Shown here piece by piece: positions 44,863 through 55,925 of a stretch of 64,000 bases of DNA; position 1 is the first letter of the stretch; each line of letters begins with the position of its first letter. A model generated the notes under the pieces. The model did no database searches. It saw nothing but the letters and a program-made list of their open reading frames with translations, and was not told where the DNA came from. A program made the translations under genes and the position numbers. This DNA is from Acholoe squamosa (taxonomy: Eukaryota; Annelida; Polychaeta; Phyllodocida; Polynoidae). The stretch lies in the NCBI GenBank assembly GCA_949317995.1, contig OX439044.1:17508641-17572640 (forward strand), given 5' to 3'.

Positions 44863-45149
44863 TCAACTCAGCAAGTACCAGACAGGCACTCTCCGGTGTC
44901 CCCGCCGCCTCGGCCATCGCCTCCCTTGAAGGCCCGACACCGGTAAGGCTCGTTAAAAACGTGGACCCACACATAGACAAAGCTGAAACAAACACGGAGA
45001 CCTCACTTTACTAACCTTCCTCCCCAAAAATCGAAGCCAAAAATTCCTCTAGAAAAGTCCCCACGTACTCACCCCAGCGGCCACATGTAGACAGCCAGGC
45101 AGAACAGAGCCCCAGAGGGCATAACCACCCAGCTCACGCTCAGCAACAT
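44708..45149 (-). CDS. Candidate spliced antisense gene in the provirus
   Basis: On the minus strand an ATG at 45149 opens 25 codons with a strongly hydrophobic, signal-peptide-like sequence (ALFCLAVYMW). It ends at donor CTGGG/GTGAGT (exon end 45073). An acceptor GTTTGTTTCAG lets exon 2 start at 44982 in matching phase, and that frame continues to a TGA at 44868. The product would be 63 residues with three Cys near its C-terminus. Exon 2 then has a donor GAG/GTCAGT (exon end 44862) and exon 3 an acceptor TTTTATTTTCCAG (start 44768). In the other frame, exons 2 and 3 join to a helical Arg/Glu-rich end stopping at 44708. Five well-formed signals in 450 bp are suggestive but could be chance. 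Plus-strand splice signals overlap (44872-44942). Confidence 0.35.
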
Positions 45150-45257
45150 GTCTCCTTTTTCTGCGTTTCTTTTCGAGCTCCAAATCTCTCAAATCTTAAC
45201 CACGATCTGCCCGCTTCAAAATTTCTACAGCCTATGACATCATAATGCAATTCATCG

Positions 45258-45266
45258 CCTTTTATA
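45258..45266 (-). promoter_or_regulatory. Antisense TATA box (TATAAAAGG)
   Basis: The TATAAAAGG on the minus strand lies 109 bp upstream of the antisense ATG at 45149. A start site about 30 bp downstream would leave a ~85-nt leader. It is the best core-promoter match in this part of the provirus. Confidence 0.45.
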
Positions 45267-45269
45267 CTA

Positions 45270-45811
45270 GGCCTAGCCGCAGAAAAATCAAGTCGTTTTT
45301 CAAACCTAACTTTCGAACCCAAACCCAGGCAAATCCTTCAAGATTTCATCGTCACACCATCCAGCCATGAAAATTTTCGAGACCCCCCCCAGACCCATCT
45401 CAACCCTGAAGGGTTGGTGCAAGTCTACATCTCTCATTTACCGTAAACTCATAGGCCTTAACGTAAATCCCATACATTAACCAAACGCTGTACAGACGCT
45501 GGCGCAGTGGCGCCTCTTGGTGTTATTTTTCCGAACTAAAATCCGAGACGGAGCAGCGTACGGCCCAGCGACCGTCCGCTGGCGCCGCCAGGTGTGTAGC
45601 ATTGGAATTAACATAGAGTCCTTGGATACGGCCTCCTGCCTAGCTCCAAACCTAAACCTTTGCTTCTGTATGGTACTCCCAAGTGTCGACTTAACCAATT
45701 TTTAGCACCATGAGTTAATCTTGGTATTTTTGTGGACCTGATTGTGAACCATACAACCTGACACAGTCTCTAATGCCTTGTTTTCTCTGCTCTATGTTGT
45801 TTTCTGAACAG
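45270..45811 (+). other. Post-env region, second part, ending in a strong splice acceptor
   Basis: G/C-richer than the rest; short opposed ORFs at 45477-45705 overlap each other and are unsupported. The last ~35 bp (CCTTGTTTTCTCTGCTC...TTTTCTGAACAG) are a classic polypyrimidine tract and acceptor, ending at 45811. Confidence 0.6.
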
Positions 45812-46451
45812 GTCAACGCGAGATGACTGGGACCAGTCCAACACCGACGAAGCCGGCCCCGAAAGACCAGACACCTCCTCAGCCGAAAAATACCCAGGTC
45901 AGGAAACCAGTTACCATCAATACTCAGGAGGAACGAACCCTAATGGCGGCAGCGGAAATACACGCAGCAGAAGGGCCGACACCCCCATCCCAGAGGCCCG
46001 CTACAACTGGAGGAGCAACCCCCGCACCCCAGCAAGGCCAAAATGCCTAATAGCAGGATGCAGACTGTGCTCCAGCACCCCTGAGGGTTTTGTCTGCCCC
46101 TGCTCCTACACAGGCATCAAGTTCAGACCCCTAGTGTCCCAGAGACACTACACCACCACCACCTTCACCAATAGCACCTCAAACCTAGATCACCAGGACA
46201 ACAAAAATGACAATAGCTCCGAGTCTGAAGACTCTGACTCTTCAACCTCTACTTCTGCCGAACCAGGGAACCTGGCCTCGGTGGAAGAGGATTTTAGAGA
46301 CATAGATTTAGACCCCAGCACTCCTATTAAAAGAGCTGCACTCAGAAGGAAGTGGGCAAGAGGCAGATTCTACATAAGAACCCCCAGACCCCACCCTAAC
46401 CTACCCCCCTCCAGTGTCAGTGCTGGAGACAGTAAACCATGGAAACATTAA
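45812..46451 (+). CDS. Terminal exon open in two frames: Cys-rich accessory protein (B) and alternative env tail (A)
   Basis: Frame B is open from 45774, through the acceptor, to TAA at 46449-46451. Entered in phase 2 it gives about 212 residues: an Asp/Ser/Pro-rich start, then a cysteine cluster of pattern C-x4-C-x2-C-x8-C-x-C (KCLIAGCRLC and VCPCSY, DNA 46041-46106) fit for zinc binding. Next come a Thr/Ser stretch, an acidic Ser/Glu/Asp stretch and a basic patch (KRAALRRKWARGRF). Frame A, entered in phase 1, is open to TAA at 46048-46050 and is Pro/Thr/Gln-rich (79 residues). Frame B fits the mini-exon donor at 40148 and frame A fits the env donor at 43868. The zinc cluster plus basic patch suggests a nucleic-acid-binding regulator, by analogy with retroviral transactivators only; no sequence family is recognised. 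Confidence 0.55.
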
Positions 46452-47772
46452 TATTCAGAAAGTCATGTAAACCCCTCCGAATTCAATTACAAATCAGTGT
46501 TATTCTTACCTTCCTTCCATATTTATCGATTGTAGGGACACAATTTAAAACGCCCCCCCCCCAAGAACCACAGTACCGCTTTCATTTGTATGTGACCTTT
46601 AATTCGATCTGCAAGGTTTACACGATTTCTCCACGATTGTAAAATAAAAACCAAAACTCATATTGTACCATCTTTAACAATAATCACCATACCTTTACTT
46701 GTAAAAACTCTGTGTAAGCTTAGAGTTGACCTGGCTGGCAGATCAACCCTATCTTTCAGGTGCCACAGAGCCCCCCATCTCTCTTTTCAAGCCCAACCAT
46801 GTCATTGTATTTATGGGTTTTAGCCTCAGTAGAAAACCATGTGTGAAAAATGTTTTGAAATATTTATTGTCTCAAGAAGTTGAACATCCAGAGCCTGTAA
46901 TTTCCACTACTAAAATTCTACAGAATGCCACCTCGGCAAGCCTTTCAACCCCAAAAGTAACAAGTGACAACTACCTCGGGCCAAATGCCCCCTTTTCCAA
47001 AAATCCAAAATTTTTTTTTTTTTTTTAGAAATTTCACATTTTCACCAACCTCTCGGCTCTGGGTGAACAGTTTCTCCTTGCATGCAAGTTTGTGTTTTCA
47101 ATTATTTTATGTACAAGCTAGTCCAAAAGAGATCTTCGGTCACATCTTACTGTATGTCACTGATGATCGTCACCTCGCCCATATATGTAGCTTAGCAGTG
47201 ATACCACTACTGCCCAGCTCAATCATTAACTTATTTGTTAAAACCTTGTATGTAAGGACAGCATGTACATATTTTCACCTTATTTAAAACCTCTTTTAAA
47301 CAATCTGTGCTTTTATACCGCTGATGTATTTGTAATTTTATACCGTATATTTTTATACTGGATATAGAAAATGTATTTTGACAATGTATGATGCACAGGA
47401 CAGATCTAGTCATGTCCCTACCACCCTGCTCAGCCAGAGCAGTCTTAGTATCCTTAGCATTTATTTTTGTGGTGCTCAAGCCAGATTATTTTGAGTTAGT
47501 TCATAGAGTTTGCCTCAATTGAGAGGATGCAAGTTCAAGTAGTTTTAGCCAAGAAAAATATCAGTTGTTATCCAAGCTCCTATGTTTTGTACCAACTACT
47601 ACCGGTAAAACCAAATATTGTACCCCTTTTCCACAAGAAACTTGGTAATATCAATTTTTACCCAGCGCTGAACATCCTTTCAGCCCCTATTTCACATTTT
47701 ATACTTGAGCATGTCAATGGACTTGATATAGACTCTCATTCCTTATAATTATACTCCCTTTAACCTCATGCA
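46452..47772 (+). other. Provirus 3' untranslated region
   Basis: A/T-rich, no convincing ORF. A run of 16-17 T followed by AG at ~47011-47028 looks acceptor-like. Short frames (46726-47287) have no protein character. Confidence 0.6.
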
Positions 47773-47796
47773 GAGATGAGTGGGAATGTGGGGATA
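47773..47796 (+). other. Polypurine tract
   Basis: GAGATGAGTGGGAATGTGGGG followed by ATA lies directly before the 3' LTR, the position of the plus-strand primer in reverse transcription. Confidence 0.8.
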
Positions 47797-48367
47797 TGTC
47801 AATGGACTATTCTATGTATCATAATTATGAACGACATACTCAAACCAGACTGGCCAAGCTACCCCCTAGTTCAAACCAAGGTCAACCTATTTTTAGCTTG
47901 GCAGGGTGAAGAGTTCACACCTGCCCTCCTCCAGTGGGAAATCCCCAGGCTCCCTCCTGTGGATCCCCCACTGGAGAACTCAACTATTTTTAGATTCACC
48001 TAGCCAATAGGAGCAGCTCACCCCTCCTACCACAGATTGGGACTGAGCAGAACCACCGACTCAGCATATTTGAGTCGCTCCCTATACTAAAAATAGAAAG
48101 TACAGAAATAGACACGACGTCATCTGGGCTTGCTCCTGACTATATAACCTAGTCAGGATCAAGCCTCAGCATCTTATTCTTCTCCAACCTAGACCCTACG
48201 ACACTCAGGTGCCTTGGCTTAGGATATAGCTTGGTCAGACTGGCGAGTACTATATTGTACACTGTATCAGTTACTCATCATGCCAATCTTACAATAAAGC
48301 TGGATCATCAACTGAATTGTCTGGACTCCTGTTACCTCACTTCATGACATGTAACGAGACATTGACA
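47797..48367 (+). repeat. 3' long terminal repeat (571 bp)
   Basis: Same length and, as far as I can read, the same sequence as the 5' LTR, offset by 17097 bp. TATATAA at 48141-48147 and AATAAA at 48293-48298, the latter serving as polyadenylation signal for proviral RNAs. Followed by ACAC (48368-48371), the target duplication. Confidence 0.96.
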
Positions 48368-48371
48368 ACAC

Positions 48372-49983
48372 AACTAATCCATCCTATGGGCTAATAACCA
48401 CAACTGTTTCGAAGATGTTATTATGGACTTCATCCATTTGACATTCATACCTGTTGTATTTAGGGATATGCAAGTAGTACAATATAGATCTCTACATACC
48501 TGTGTTAGTAGTGTCCACCTTGACATGTTTTCAGGTGAGTCAGCGCTGTAATGACAGAAGTGAAATGTCCAGTTATCACTACGGAAATGCAGTTTAATAA
48601 TGCAAGTTATTATGTATATGTACAGACCACGCCCTGAAATAATCTTCGGCGGCGTCTGACACTTATTCGATCTTCCTACCATCTGTAATAACATAGCGTT
48701 TTCGTGATAATCAGGTATTAAACCTAACCGCCAATTGGTTTGGATTATTCTTGTGAATTTCTGCCCATCTCAATGCGACCCCCCCCCGGTCTTTGCTATG
48801 CTATCAGTTGGCTATTGAGACTCCCATCTCACAAATAAAATAGTATTAAATCTATATACCATAGTATCACGATGCTTAGAACTAATTAATGGCCGTGTCA
48901 TATTCTGACTTCAGCTCAGATTTCCTTTAAAGTGCAAAAATAAATATTTACCATGTAAATCAACTAGTTCTATTCAATAGATATACTTAAATCAGCGAAC
49001 CTATAAAATATCTCTCTATATTCGGTCTCTAAAGGGTTAATCCCGTTGAGCCCCTGTAGAGGTTGTAATAATACAATCAATATTATAGACCCTGCTTCAC
49101 AGGCCTCTGGTGGTGCCGTTAGATACCCGTTAGGTATAGCTCCTGTCGTATGCTGCTATAATACACAAGCATGTACTTGCCATATGTAACCATTTCACTG
49201 AAACTAGAAGTTAAACAGCCCATAAACCATCATGGAGCTTGATTTAATAATGCTGCATAATATAAATGATGACTGCCCCTTGAAGGCACTGAGTCAGGAG
49301 AACGTGAAAAACGAGCTTCTCTATAGGCAGGATACTGGCCACGTCTCCATGGATTACCATCATTCCAGGAGATTAAGAATCATGTCAGTATAAAGTCTTA
49401 ATGAAAATGTTGAAATTAAGATTACCTGAGTTATGGATTATAGATGAAAAGGAATCACATGGAGGTAGAGACCGAGTCACATTGCAAAATAATAAGGACG
49501 CTGAGTCACCCTCCGGTTCCCCTCCAGTGTCTGGGACGTTCTGATTGGGGTCATAGCAGATGGAGTTATGGATCAGGTGTAATGGGGATGAACTAAAGGG
49601 GTATAAACGGAATTCTACTGAACATAGCCTATATGGGTTTCATGATTGAGTGTAGGGTGTATACAGGGGGAGGGGGTGGACAAGTATGTCCAGGTATAGG
49701 GTGGAGGTGATGTAACAGGTTGGGGGTGGGGGAGTGCAGTGACCATGCATCCAGGTGGGAGGGGGGATTAAGGGTTAACCTATGGGAAGCATTGTTTAAG
49801 AATGATTGACAGCCACCACATGAGCAAAGAGTGTGTGGCCTCAATTGGACTGTATCTGTGTGTCTATATATGTGAAGGATAATAAAGATTCTATGGAGTT
49901 GACTGGAACCTGTTGTAGTGTTCACTTCTTTCTGCATGCCTATGGGGGGCTTAGGCCTATCTCTTGATATCTCTCAATATTGA
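48372..49983. other. Right flank of the provirus, gene-poor
   Basis: Continues the pre-insertion sequence. Nothing coding recognised; short minus frames at 48374-48694 and 49629-49937 lack motifs. Confidence 0.45.
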
Positions 49984-50106
49984 ACAAGTAATCAGTGGAT
50001 AATTCATGACGAGTGTGTGTTAGTGAAGGATAATTACACGAGGGCGTAGCCTGAGTGTAATTATCCTTTGCTAACACACACAAATTATCCATTGACTACT
50101 TATTTC
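49984..50106. repeat. ~120-bp inverted repeat (55-bp arms)
   Basis: AAGTAATCAGTGGATAATT...GTGTGTGTTAG...GGATAATTACAC is followed after a short GAGGGCGTAGCCTGA loop by GTGTAATTATCC...CTAACACACAC...AATTATCCATTGACTACTT. MITE-like hairpin. Confidence 0.8.
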
Positions 50107-50194
50107 ATTGCACGAAACTAATAGATAATCAATAGAATATCAATAAATTCAAGTTGAATACAAAAATTGTTCCCCCTCCCCGGGACTCGAAGCC

Positions 50195-50605
50195 AGCCAG
50201 TGTGTGTACACGATCGGTACACACACCTCGGCGCCCGGCAGCCGTGTCTTTGTTTGAATGTGTCCCACGGTTATGGTAGCGGACACACAGCGAAAAATAG
50301 TGTTCTTACACCATCGGTACACACACCTTGGCGCCCGGCAGCTGTGGCTTTGTTTGAATGCGTCCCGCGGTTATGGTAGCAGACACATGTCGAAATATAG
50401 TGTATGTACACCTCGTCGCCCGGCAGCGGACAGCTACAGCGCACACGGCAAAAAAAAGACGCGCCCGGACCGGGATTCGACCCGCCTACCTCTGACGGCT
50501 GAGCGCAATGCGCTAACCACTAGACCACTGCATCTCTTCCTTCAGCGGCCGTCTCGGCTTGGGTATGTTTGAATGCGTCCCGCGGTTATGGTAGCGGACA
50601 GCCCA
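50195..50605. repeat. ~100-bp unit repeated around a tRNA-like segment
   Basis: CGGTACACACACC(T)(C/T)GGCGCCCGGCAGC ... GTTTGAATGCGTCCCGCGGTTATGGTAGC occurs at 50215 and 50315. A shortened copy starts ~50408, and the second half recurs at 50562-50600 after the tRNA-like block. This looks like tandem growth of a SINE-related unit. Confidence 0.75.
50461..50531 (-). repeat. tRNA-derived SINE head (minus strand)
   Basis: The minus strand reads GTGGTCTAGTGGTTAGCGCA (A-box region), then GGCGGGTCGAATCCCGGTCC (B-box region with one base missing from GGTTCGAATCC). The ends do not pair as an acceptor stem, so it is a tRNA-derived retroposon part or pseudo-tRNA, not a working tRNA. Confidence 0.65.
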
Positions 50606-50670
50606 CAGTCGTTGCTTCCACGGGCTTTGTATCATATCAAGACCTGGTTATAGCCAGCCACCACTTGTCA

Positions 50671-50970
50671 GTCCCTGTGGTGCAATGCATAGGGAGTTGG
50701 ACTTGGGATTTGAGACTTCTGGTTTGATCCCTACCCTGGCCATGAAAATTTCATGGGTTTTAACATGTAACATATGACATGTAAGGACATGTAAGGCATG
50801 TAGGTTATCCATGGATGACTGCATGGGGTGCCTGTTATCCTTGGATAACTGCACGCCTTCTAAAATCAATGCTACAGCCTTCATGGTGTGCAATATCGAC
50901 AGGTATGTGCATGGGAAATCCAGGAAAAGCACTGAGAATCCCAGAAATCATGGAATAACTCTTGATATAG
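50671..50970 (+). repeat. tRNA-derived SINE
   Basis: GTCCCTGTGGTGCAATGCAT AGGGAG is the A-box region, and CTGGTTTGATCCCTACC, about 45 bp later, fits a B box. A tail with repeated ACATGTAA/GGACATGTAAGG follows. No coding capacity. Confidence 0.65.
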
Positions 50971-51379
50971 GCAGTATGTTGAGTCCCTAGGAATACAGTC
51001 AAGCTTGTTGAGTTTTATTCCATGATAGGAATATGTCCCGTTCATCTTTTGTTTTCACTTTACCTTAGTCAACCAGGTTGCTTTTAACATGACCAAGAAA
51101 ACACTGTGAACACTTTGAGTTAAGGTTTTAACCACAGAAATGGTGTGTCTGCTGTACTGCAGCTGTTGTTTACTTATTTCAAAAAGTTGAGCATAGCCCA
51201 TTATATTTCATGTGGGAACAATTGCTAGATTAGTAATAACCTAAAGCCGAATGACTAGCTATATTCGTCATTAAACCAAATGAAGCACCTTATGACGAGC
51301 AAAACTGTACACACTGCATTGTGAGGTCCTCTAGTGGAAGCACTGTGAAGCACTGGCTGGCTGGAGCTATATTTTTAAA

Positions 51380-51725
51380 AGCTGAGTTAGAGAGTCATTT
51401 ATTGACTCTCTTTCAATTGGGTTGACTCCATTTTCTCTCTCGTATTGTGATAAGGTCTAACATTGCAGGGAGTCAATTAGGAGTCAGCTGAGTTAAGACT
51501 CCACTTTGAGCTGTGCCCCCTGTGGCTGCCCCTCCTGGAGTCCACCCTGCTGCGACTCTCATTCTATGGGAGTCAATTCATTAGAACTCCATTTTGCAAA
51601 CATGGTGTTTAGCAGTTGTGAGTCTATCACCCATGACTCCTCTAAAAGGGGAGTCAATATAGAGTCCTGCTCAGCTGAACCCCATTTTTACTGCATTCAA
51701 AATGCTATGACTCCATTTCTTCTCT
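51380..51725. repeat. Cluster of GAGTC/GACTC motifs
   Basis: About fifteen GAGTC or GACTC occur in 345 bp, often as GGGAGTCAATT or TGACTCC, in both orientations and at irregular spacing. Origin unclear: a degraded tandem repeat or a binding-site cluster. Confidence 0.5.
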
Positions 51726-51789
51726 CTGTGTACGCTTTTCTTAAAACCGACATGGGGACCCCACATCTAGACCCCCTATGTTAATGAAC

Positions 51790-53880
51790 TGAGCCAGATG
51801 GCAACGTACCTGTCGGCCTCTATTGGTAGATCCCGCTTCTGATCCAAGTGAAAACTACTGCAGTTCAGCTTGGCCATGTAGAGTGTGAGTCACCATTGGG
51901 AGTTGCTCATTGCAGATGGGACCGAGCTACTCTGTTTTATCTAGGACACAGGCATCTATGGGATTAGATTTATGTAGAGCTAGCCAAACAGTCCTGTGCA
52001 AACATTGATCTAAAGGATATTCTCTGATTCATGGGACACGCTCTGGGATTTTCTTTCTTCCTTTTTTTTCTGTCACCAAGAAGTATTAGATAGATGCAGT
52101 TTCTAGCAAATCAGTTATAATACATTCGTTAAAAACGGAGAGAAGAGAACAAAAAACACAATATTCAGCAACAAAAAAACAGCCCTATAATATGTATTGG
52201 TCTGATCTGTGGATGTGAGAGAGGCCTATGGTCTTGATGACCAAATACGTCTAGTGCATCTCCCGTAGGCTGCTGTCGATAAAAGGTGTGGGATTAACCA
52301 TCAGAATGGTTAGAATGATATATTCATTTTCTGTTGCCTACCCGTTCATTTTTTACCCCTTCATCGATTTCTTCATTGATATTCGACGCGTCAGAGTAAA
52401 CTGATTGTTTTTGAATAGATGTCATGAATTTTACCAATTATACTTTTTAAATATAACAATTTCCTTTCCTCACAGTCGGTTTCATACCTTTTCTCAAATT
52501 GGCAAAGCAGGAGCCTGTTAATCTCAACTCAACTATCAAACGCTTCTGGGGGTTTTCTACTTGCTCGTGGCGTTGCTTAAGTCTTTTTTTTTATTTGTGA
52601 TCATTTCCATTTTAAATTAGTCTTGAGTTCGCATAGATGAAAATTGAGATATTCCTGTAAGACCCGCTCTTATTATAATAATAATTAGCAAAGCAGGCTT
52701 CAGAAATCAACAAATGAATTGTTTCTCCTTTTTTTGCATCAGCTAATGGTGCTCTCGTTAAGGGTGACTGACTATCGATTCAGACTGGTCATGGATCGAT
52801 GGGTTGAACTCGGTGCTGGCGGTTAATGACTTGATTATTTATGCATTATTAACACAGGTACCCCAAGAGTGGAGTAGCAATAGCGTGAGTTACAGTTAGG
52901 CCCTTGTGACGTCACAGGGTGGTTAGCTGCGGGCAAACATTGCCTACAAGTGTTCAGGAAGCTTCACTTTGAGCAGGAACCCCTCAAAATTTTGATCATA
53001 TCAGATAAGAAATCATTAGATAGAAATATATACAAGACACCTGCACCCTCGAAATATCTTCTTAGTAATATAACAGCATAATCTAACACCCAGAATGTTT
53101 TACCCTCTGTGTATAAAATAAAAGTGATTGAGACATATTTACTTTACCCAACATACTGCCAGAGGTCAATTCAGTACATTTAATTGGTTTGTTTGCCCGC
53201 AGAGACCCATAAATAGAAACAATTAGTAACTGTAACACACGCTATACACGAAATCATTCCCAGAGCGTCAACTCCCCCCCCCCACCACCACTAGTCCTCT
53301 TCCCGATACATAAAGCTGACCATCCCCATCCTAGTGTTGTTGTCCGGTTGACAGCCCACGAGCCGATCACTTATGAAGTCTTATCTCTTTGTATCTAAAT
53401 GCGACCACTAATTAAAGGCGTGCTTAAAATCAGGAAAAAGTCTTAGTATTTACACACATTCTTCCTTGTGCAATCTGAGGGACTAGTTTATGTTGTTTTT
53501 TGTTTATGCGAAATTTTATGGAAAGCGAGTTTAAATAGATGGGGGGGGGGTATAATCCAACTACCCTGTGGTCACTGACCTGGTTGTGCAGTCAAGTAAG
53601 CAGTTCAAACACACCCTGGGAAGTCACCAAAAATAGCTGACTGTTTGTGACCAATATAAGATTCATCAACATATGAACACTGTGTTGTCCGATCACTAGG
53701 GCTACTCGACTAATCACTAATACAGTATTTGTAGTAGAAACGATGATCTAATCAATAGAATATATGAATTTCCCTTAAAAAACCTCAGACGATCTTAAAC
53801 AGTATACAAACTTTAAAATATCTTAAATACACATGTAGTATCCAAATGATAGATATCTCAGCTAGGGCACATGGCTGTGA
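51790..53880. other. Gene-poor stretch
   Basis: No exon or element recognised. Confidence 0.4.
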
Positions 53881-53881
53881 T

Positions 53882-53884
<3 letters not shown>

Positions 53885-53961
<77 letters not shown>
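53885..53961. repeat. (TA)n microsatellite, ~38 repeats
   Basis: Uninterrupted TA dinucleotides. Confidence 0.98.
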
Positions 53962-53964
<3 letters not shown>

Positions 53965-54298
53965 GCTTCTGACCTATCTTATCTTAACGAATCTATAACA
54001 ACACTCTTAAAGTTAGACCCCGGGAGTAGACCCAACGGTAAAATTATCAGAATAAGAATGCAAAATTGTTATAAAACTTACCTGTTCACAAGGATGGTCA
54101 GGTGAGACTCACTCACTCTCCCACTTCAACCTGAAAGTGCCATCCACCTGTCACAATTTGAAAGGTCCACGCAATGCCGGACGCAATGCCATGAATAGCA
54201 TCAAGCGAACAGGGGTCCTTTGCATAAAAATGATGGTTACCCGTCATTGTCATAGATGGAAAGTTCACACGATACCCGGTACCCTGAATAGCCCTTAG

Positions 54299-54457
54299 GA
54301 GTGGTCATTACCTATTCACAGGAGGAGGGGGGGGGGAGTTGTTTACCCCTCCGTAGGGGGGGCGTAAAGAATGTACCCTCATTTTAGCCCCCCCCCCCAA
54401 AAAAAAGTCCACGTGTACCCCCCCCATAAATAATGACCCCCTCGTTGACCACTCCCT
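54299..54457. repeat. G-run/C-run inverted segment
   Basis: GAGTGGTCATTACCTATTCA at the left is mirrored by ATAAATAATGACC...TTGACCACTC at the right. Between them are runs of nine or more G and of ten C. It is likely a short foldback repeat able to form G-rich structures. Confidence 0.5.
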
Positions 54458-55179
54458 ACCGCCAAGCAAACAGGTGTCCTTTACATAATGAGTAAAAACG
54501 AACAAACATCAAAACAACAACAACAAACAACACTGCGTTTGTGAACTCTCATGAATACTGGATGCCCGGGACTGGATGAAATTATATTGCTTTACATCTA
54601 TAGTCTTCTGTCGCAGAAATATATAGGAAATGTTTGGCTCAATTCCGCGACGGAGGCCGAGTGGACTATGGGTTTATGGGATCATATATATGAATTATCA
54701 TTCCAACATAAGGATGCATAAAAGCTACCAATTCAACTTGTGTGAACTGCATAGTCAAAGGTCATTGAAATCGTGAAATCATGAAATTTTGTTGAATAGC
54801 ATCCAGTTTTATGTCATGGCTGATACGAGCGTCACTATAGATTAGTACTAGAACCACCATATTCAATGGGGGGCATTGGATACAATATGTCCGTATTCCA
54901 TGGTAGGTGACATGCTGAGTAAATATTAACCTGTGTAGCCATGACATAAATGCAAACGTCAACTCCCATTACATATTTTTGTATCATATTCCCCTCTGTG
55001 GAGCTGGTCGCATTCGACAACATACTCTATTATCAAGTTGCTCATGTCAATATAGCATGAATTTGTAAGTAACAGTTTAGTGGAGCTATTGTGATACATT
55101 TTTTTTTTCAAAACTGTTTTACTTTGGTGTTCCTTTGAACACCATTGTCCAAGTTGATAAATGGGCAGAATACGATGTC

Positions 55180-55400
55180 ATGTTTGATTGATTGATTGAT
55201 TTGTGTTTTACAGCACTTTAGCGGCACTAAGTGGCTATCCCGTGCTTCACAGGTTGATAATTTAACAGAGGAATGTGTCAGTGCCCACGCATATGTTCAC
55301 CACACACATCCTGAGGGGATAGGAAAGAGGAGATATAGACCCTTTTAAGTGGGCTAGGGAAGCCCGACGATGTCATGTATCACTGGATACACATGGTCTA
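55180..55400. repeat. Probable dispersed repeat starting (TTGA)n
   Basis: TTGATTGATTGATTTGTGTTTTACAGC...CACTTTAGCGGCACTAAGTGGC has the look of invertebrate SINE/retroposon ends that begin with a GATT run. No second copy in this window, so the assignment is weak. Confidence 0.35.
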
Positions 55401-55896
55401 CACTAGGTGACATCGCACCATTGTGGGCCCAATTAGGAACCATTTTCTGTGCACATCTCTGATTCTGTCAGTGTTTGGTGTCCCCTGTGTGAATGCCGAC
55501 AGAAGATGAGAGTTTTATACAAAAATAGAACATGCATATGGGCCTGTATCACATGAACTACCATCCAGGCTCCCACCTGTCTTCACAGAGAAATGGATAC
55601 AAACCCTTTGCTAATGCCCTCCTTTTGATTGAGGTATTTGGTTTATGAAAATCACCATTTTATTTCTACATTCTTTAGTCTATATCAGTACATATTATCC
55701 CTTCTGATTTCTACTGTATGAAAGTGTAGGGAATTGTATGTACTGTGTATCGAGGTCTGTATGTATTTGAGACTGTTACTATACATGTACCGTATTGTGT
55801 AGGATAGGCGCTCTCCTATGTCTCTCATAAGAGGGCACCACTGGTGGCCTCGGGTGGTGTGACGTAGGGGCGTACCAGAGGGCGCTCAGTACAGAA

Positions 55897-55925
55897 CCAA
55901 TCAACCGTAACGAGAGGTATATATT
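55897..55925 (+). promoter_or_regulatory. CCAAT and TATA boxes without an assigned gene
   Basis: CCAAT at 55897-55901 and TATATATT at 55918-55925 lie in a G/C-rich island (55800-56000). No plus-strand coding exon follows within 1 kb. It may be a first non-coding exon's promoter or an LTR remnant. Confidence 0.3.

Larger units (their letters stand above)
30700..48367 (+). mobile_element. Complete 17.7-kb Ty3/gypsy-type env-carrying provirus
   Basis: Two 571-bp LTRs bound an internal part with PBS, gag, PR-RT-RH-IN pol, an extra ORF, an env-like gene, a post-env exon and a polypurine tract. The domain order PR-RT-RH-IN and the HHCC/DDE integrase place it in the Metaviridae-like group; the env-like gene makes it errantivirus-like in layout. 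I found no difference between LTRs, and gag, pol and env are each one open frame, so insertion is recent and the copy may be active. At 17.7 kb it is far longer than the 6-9 kb usual for such elements. The extra length lies between pol and env (~2.2 kb) and between env and the 3' LTR (~3.8 kb). Confidence 0.96.

Noticed and set aside
50461-50531. Functional tRNA gene
   Set aside because: A- and B-box-like parts exist but the acceptor arms do not pair and a B-box base is missing; better explained as a SINE head.
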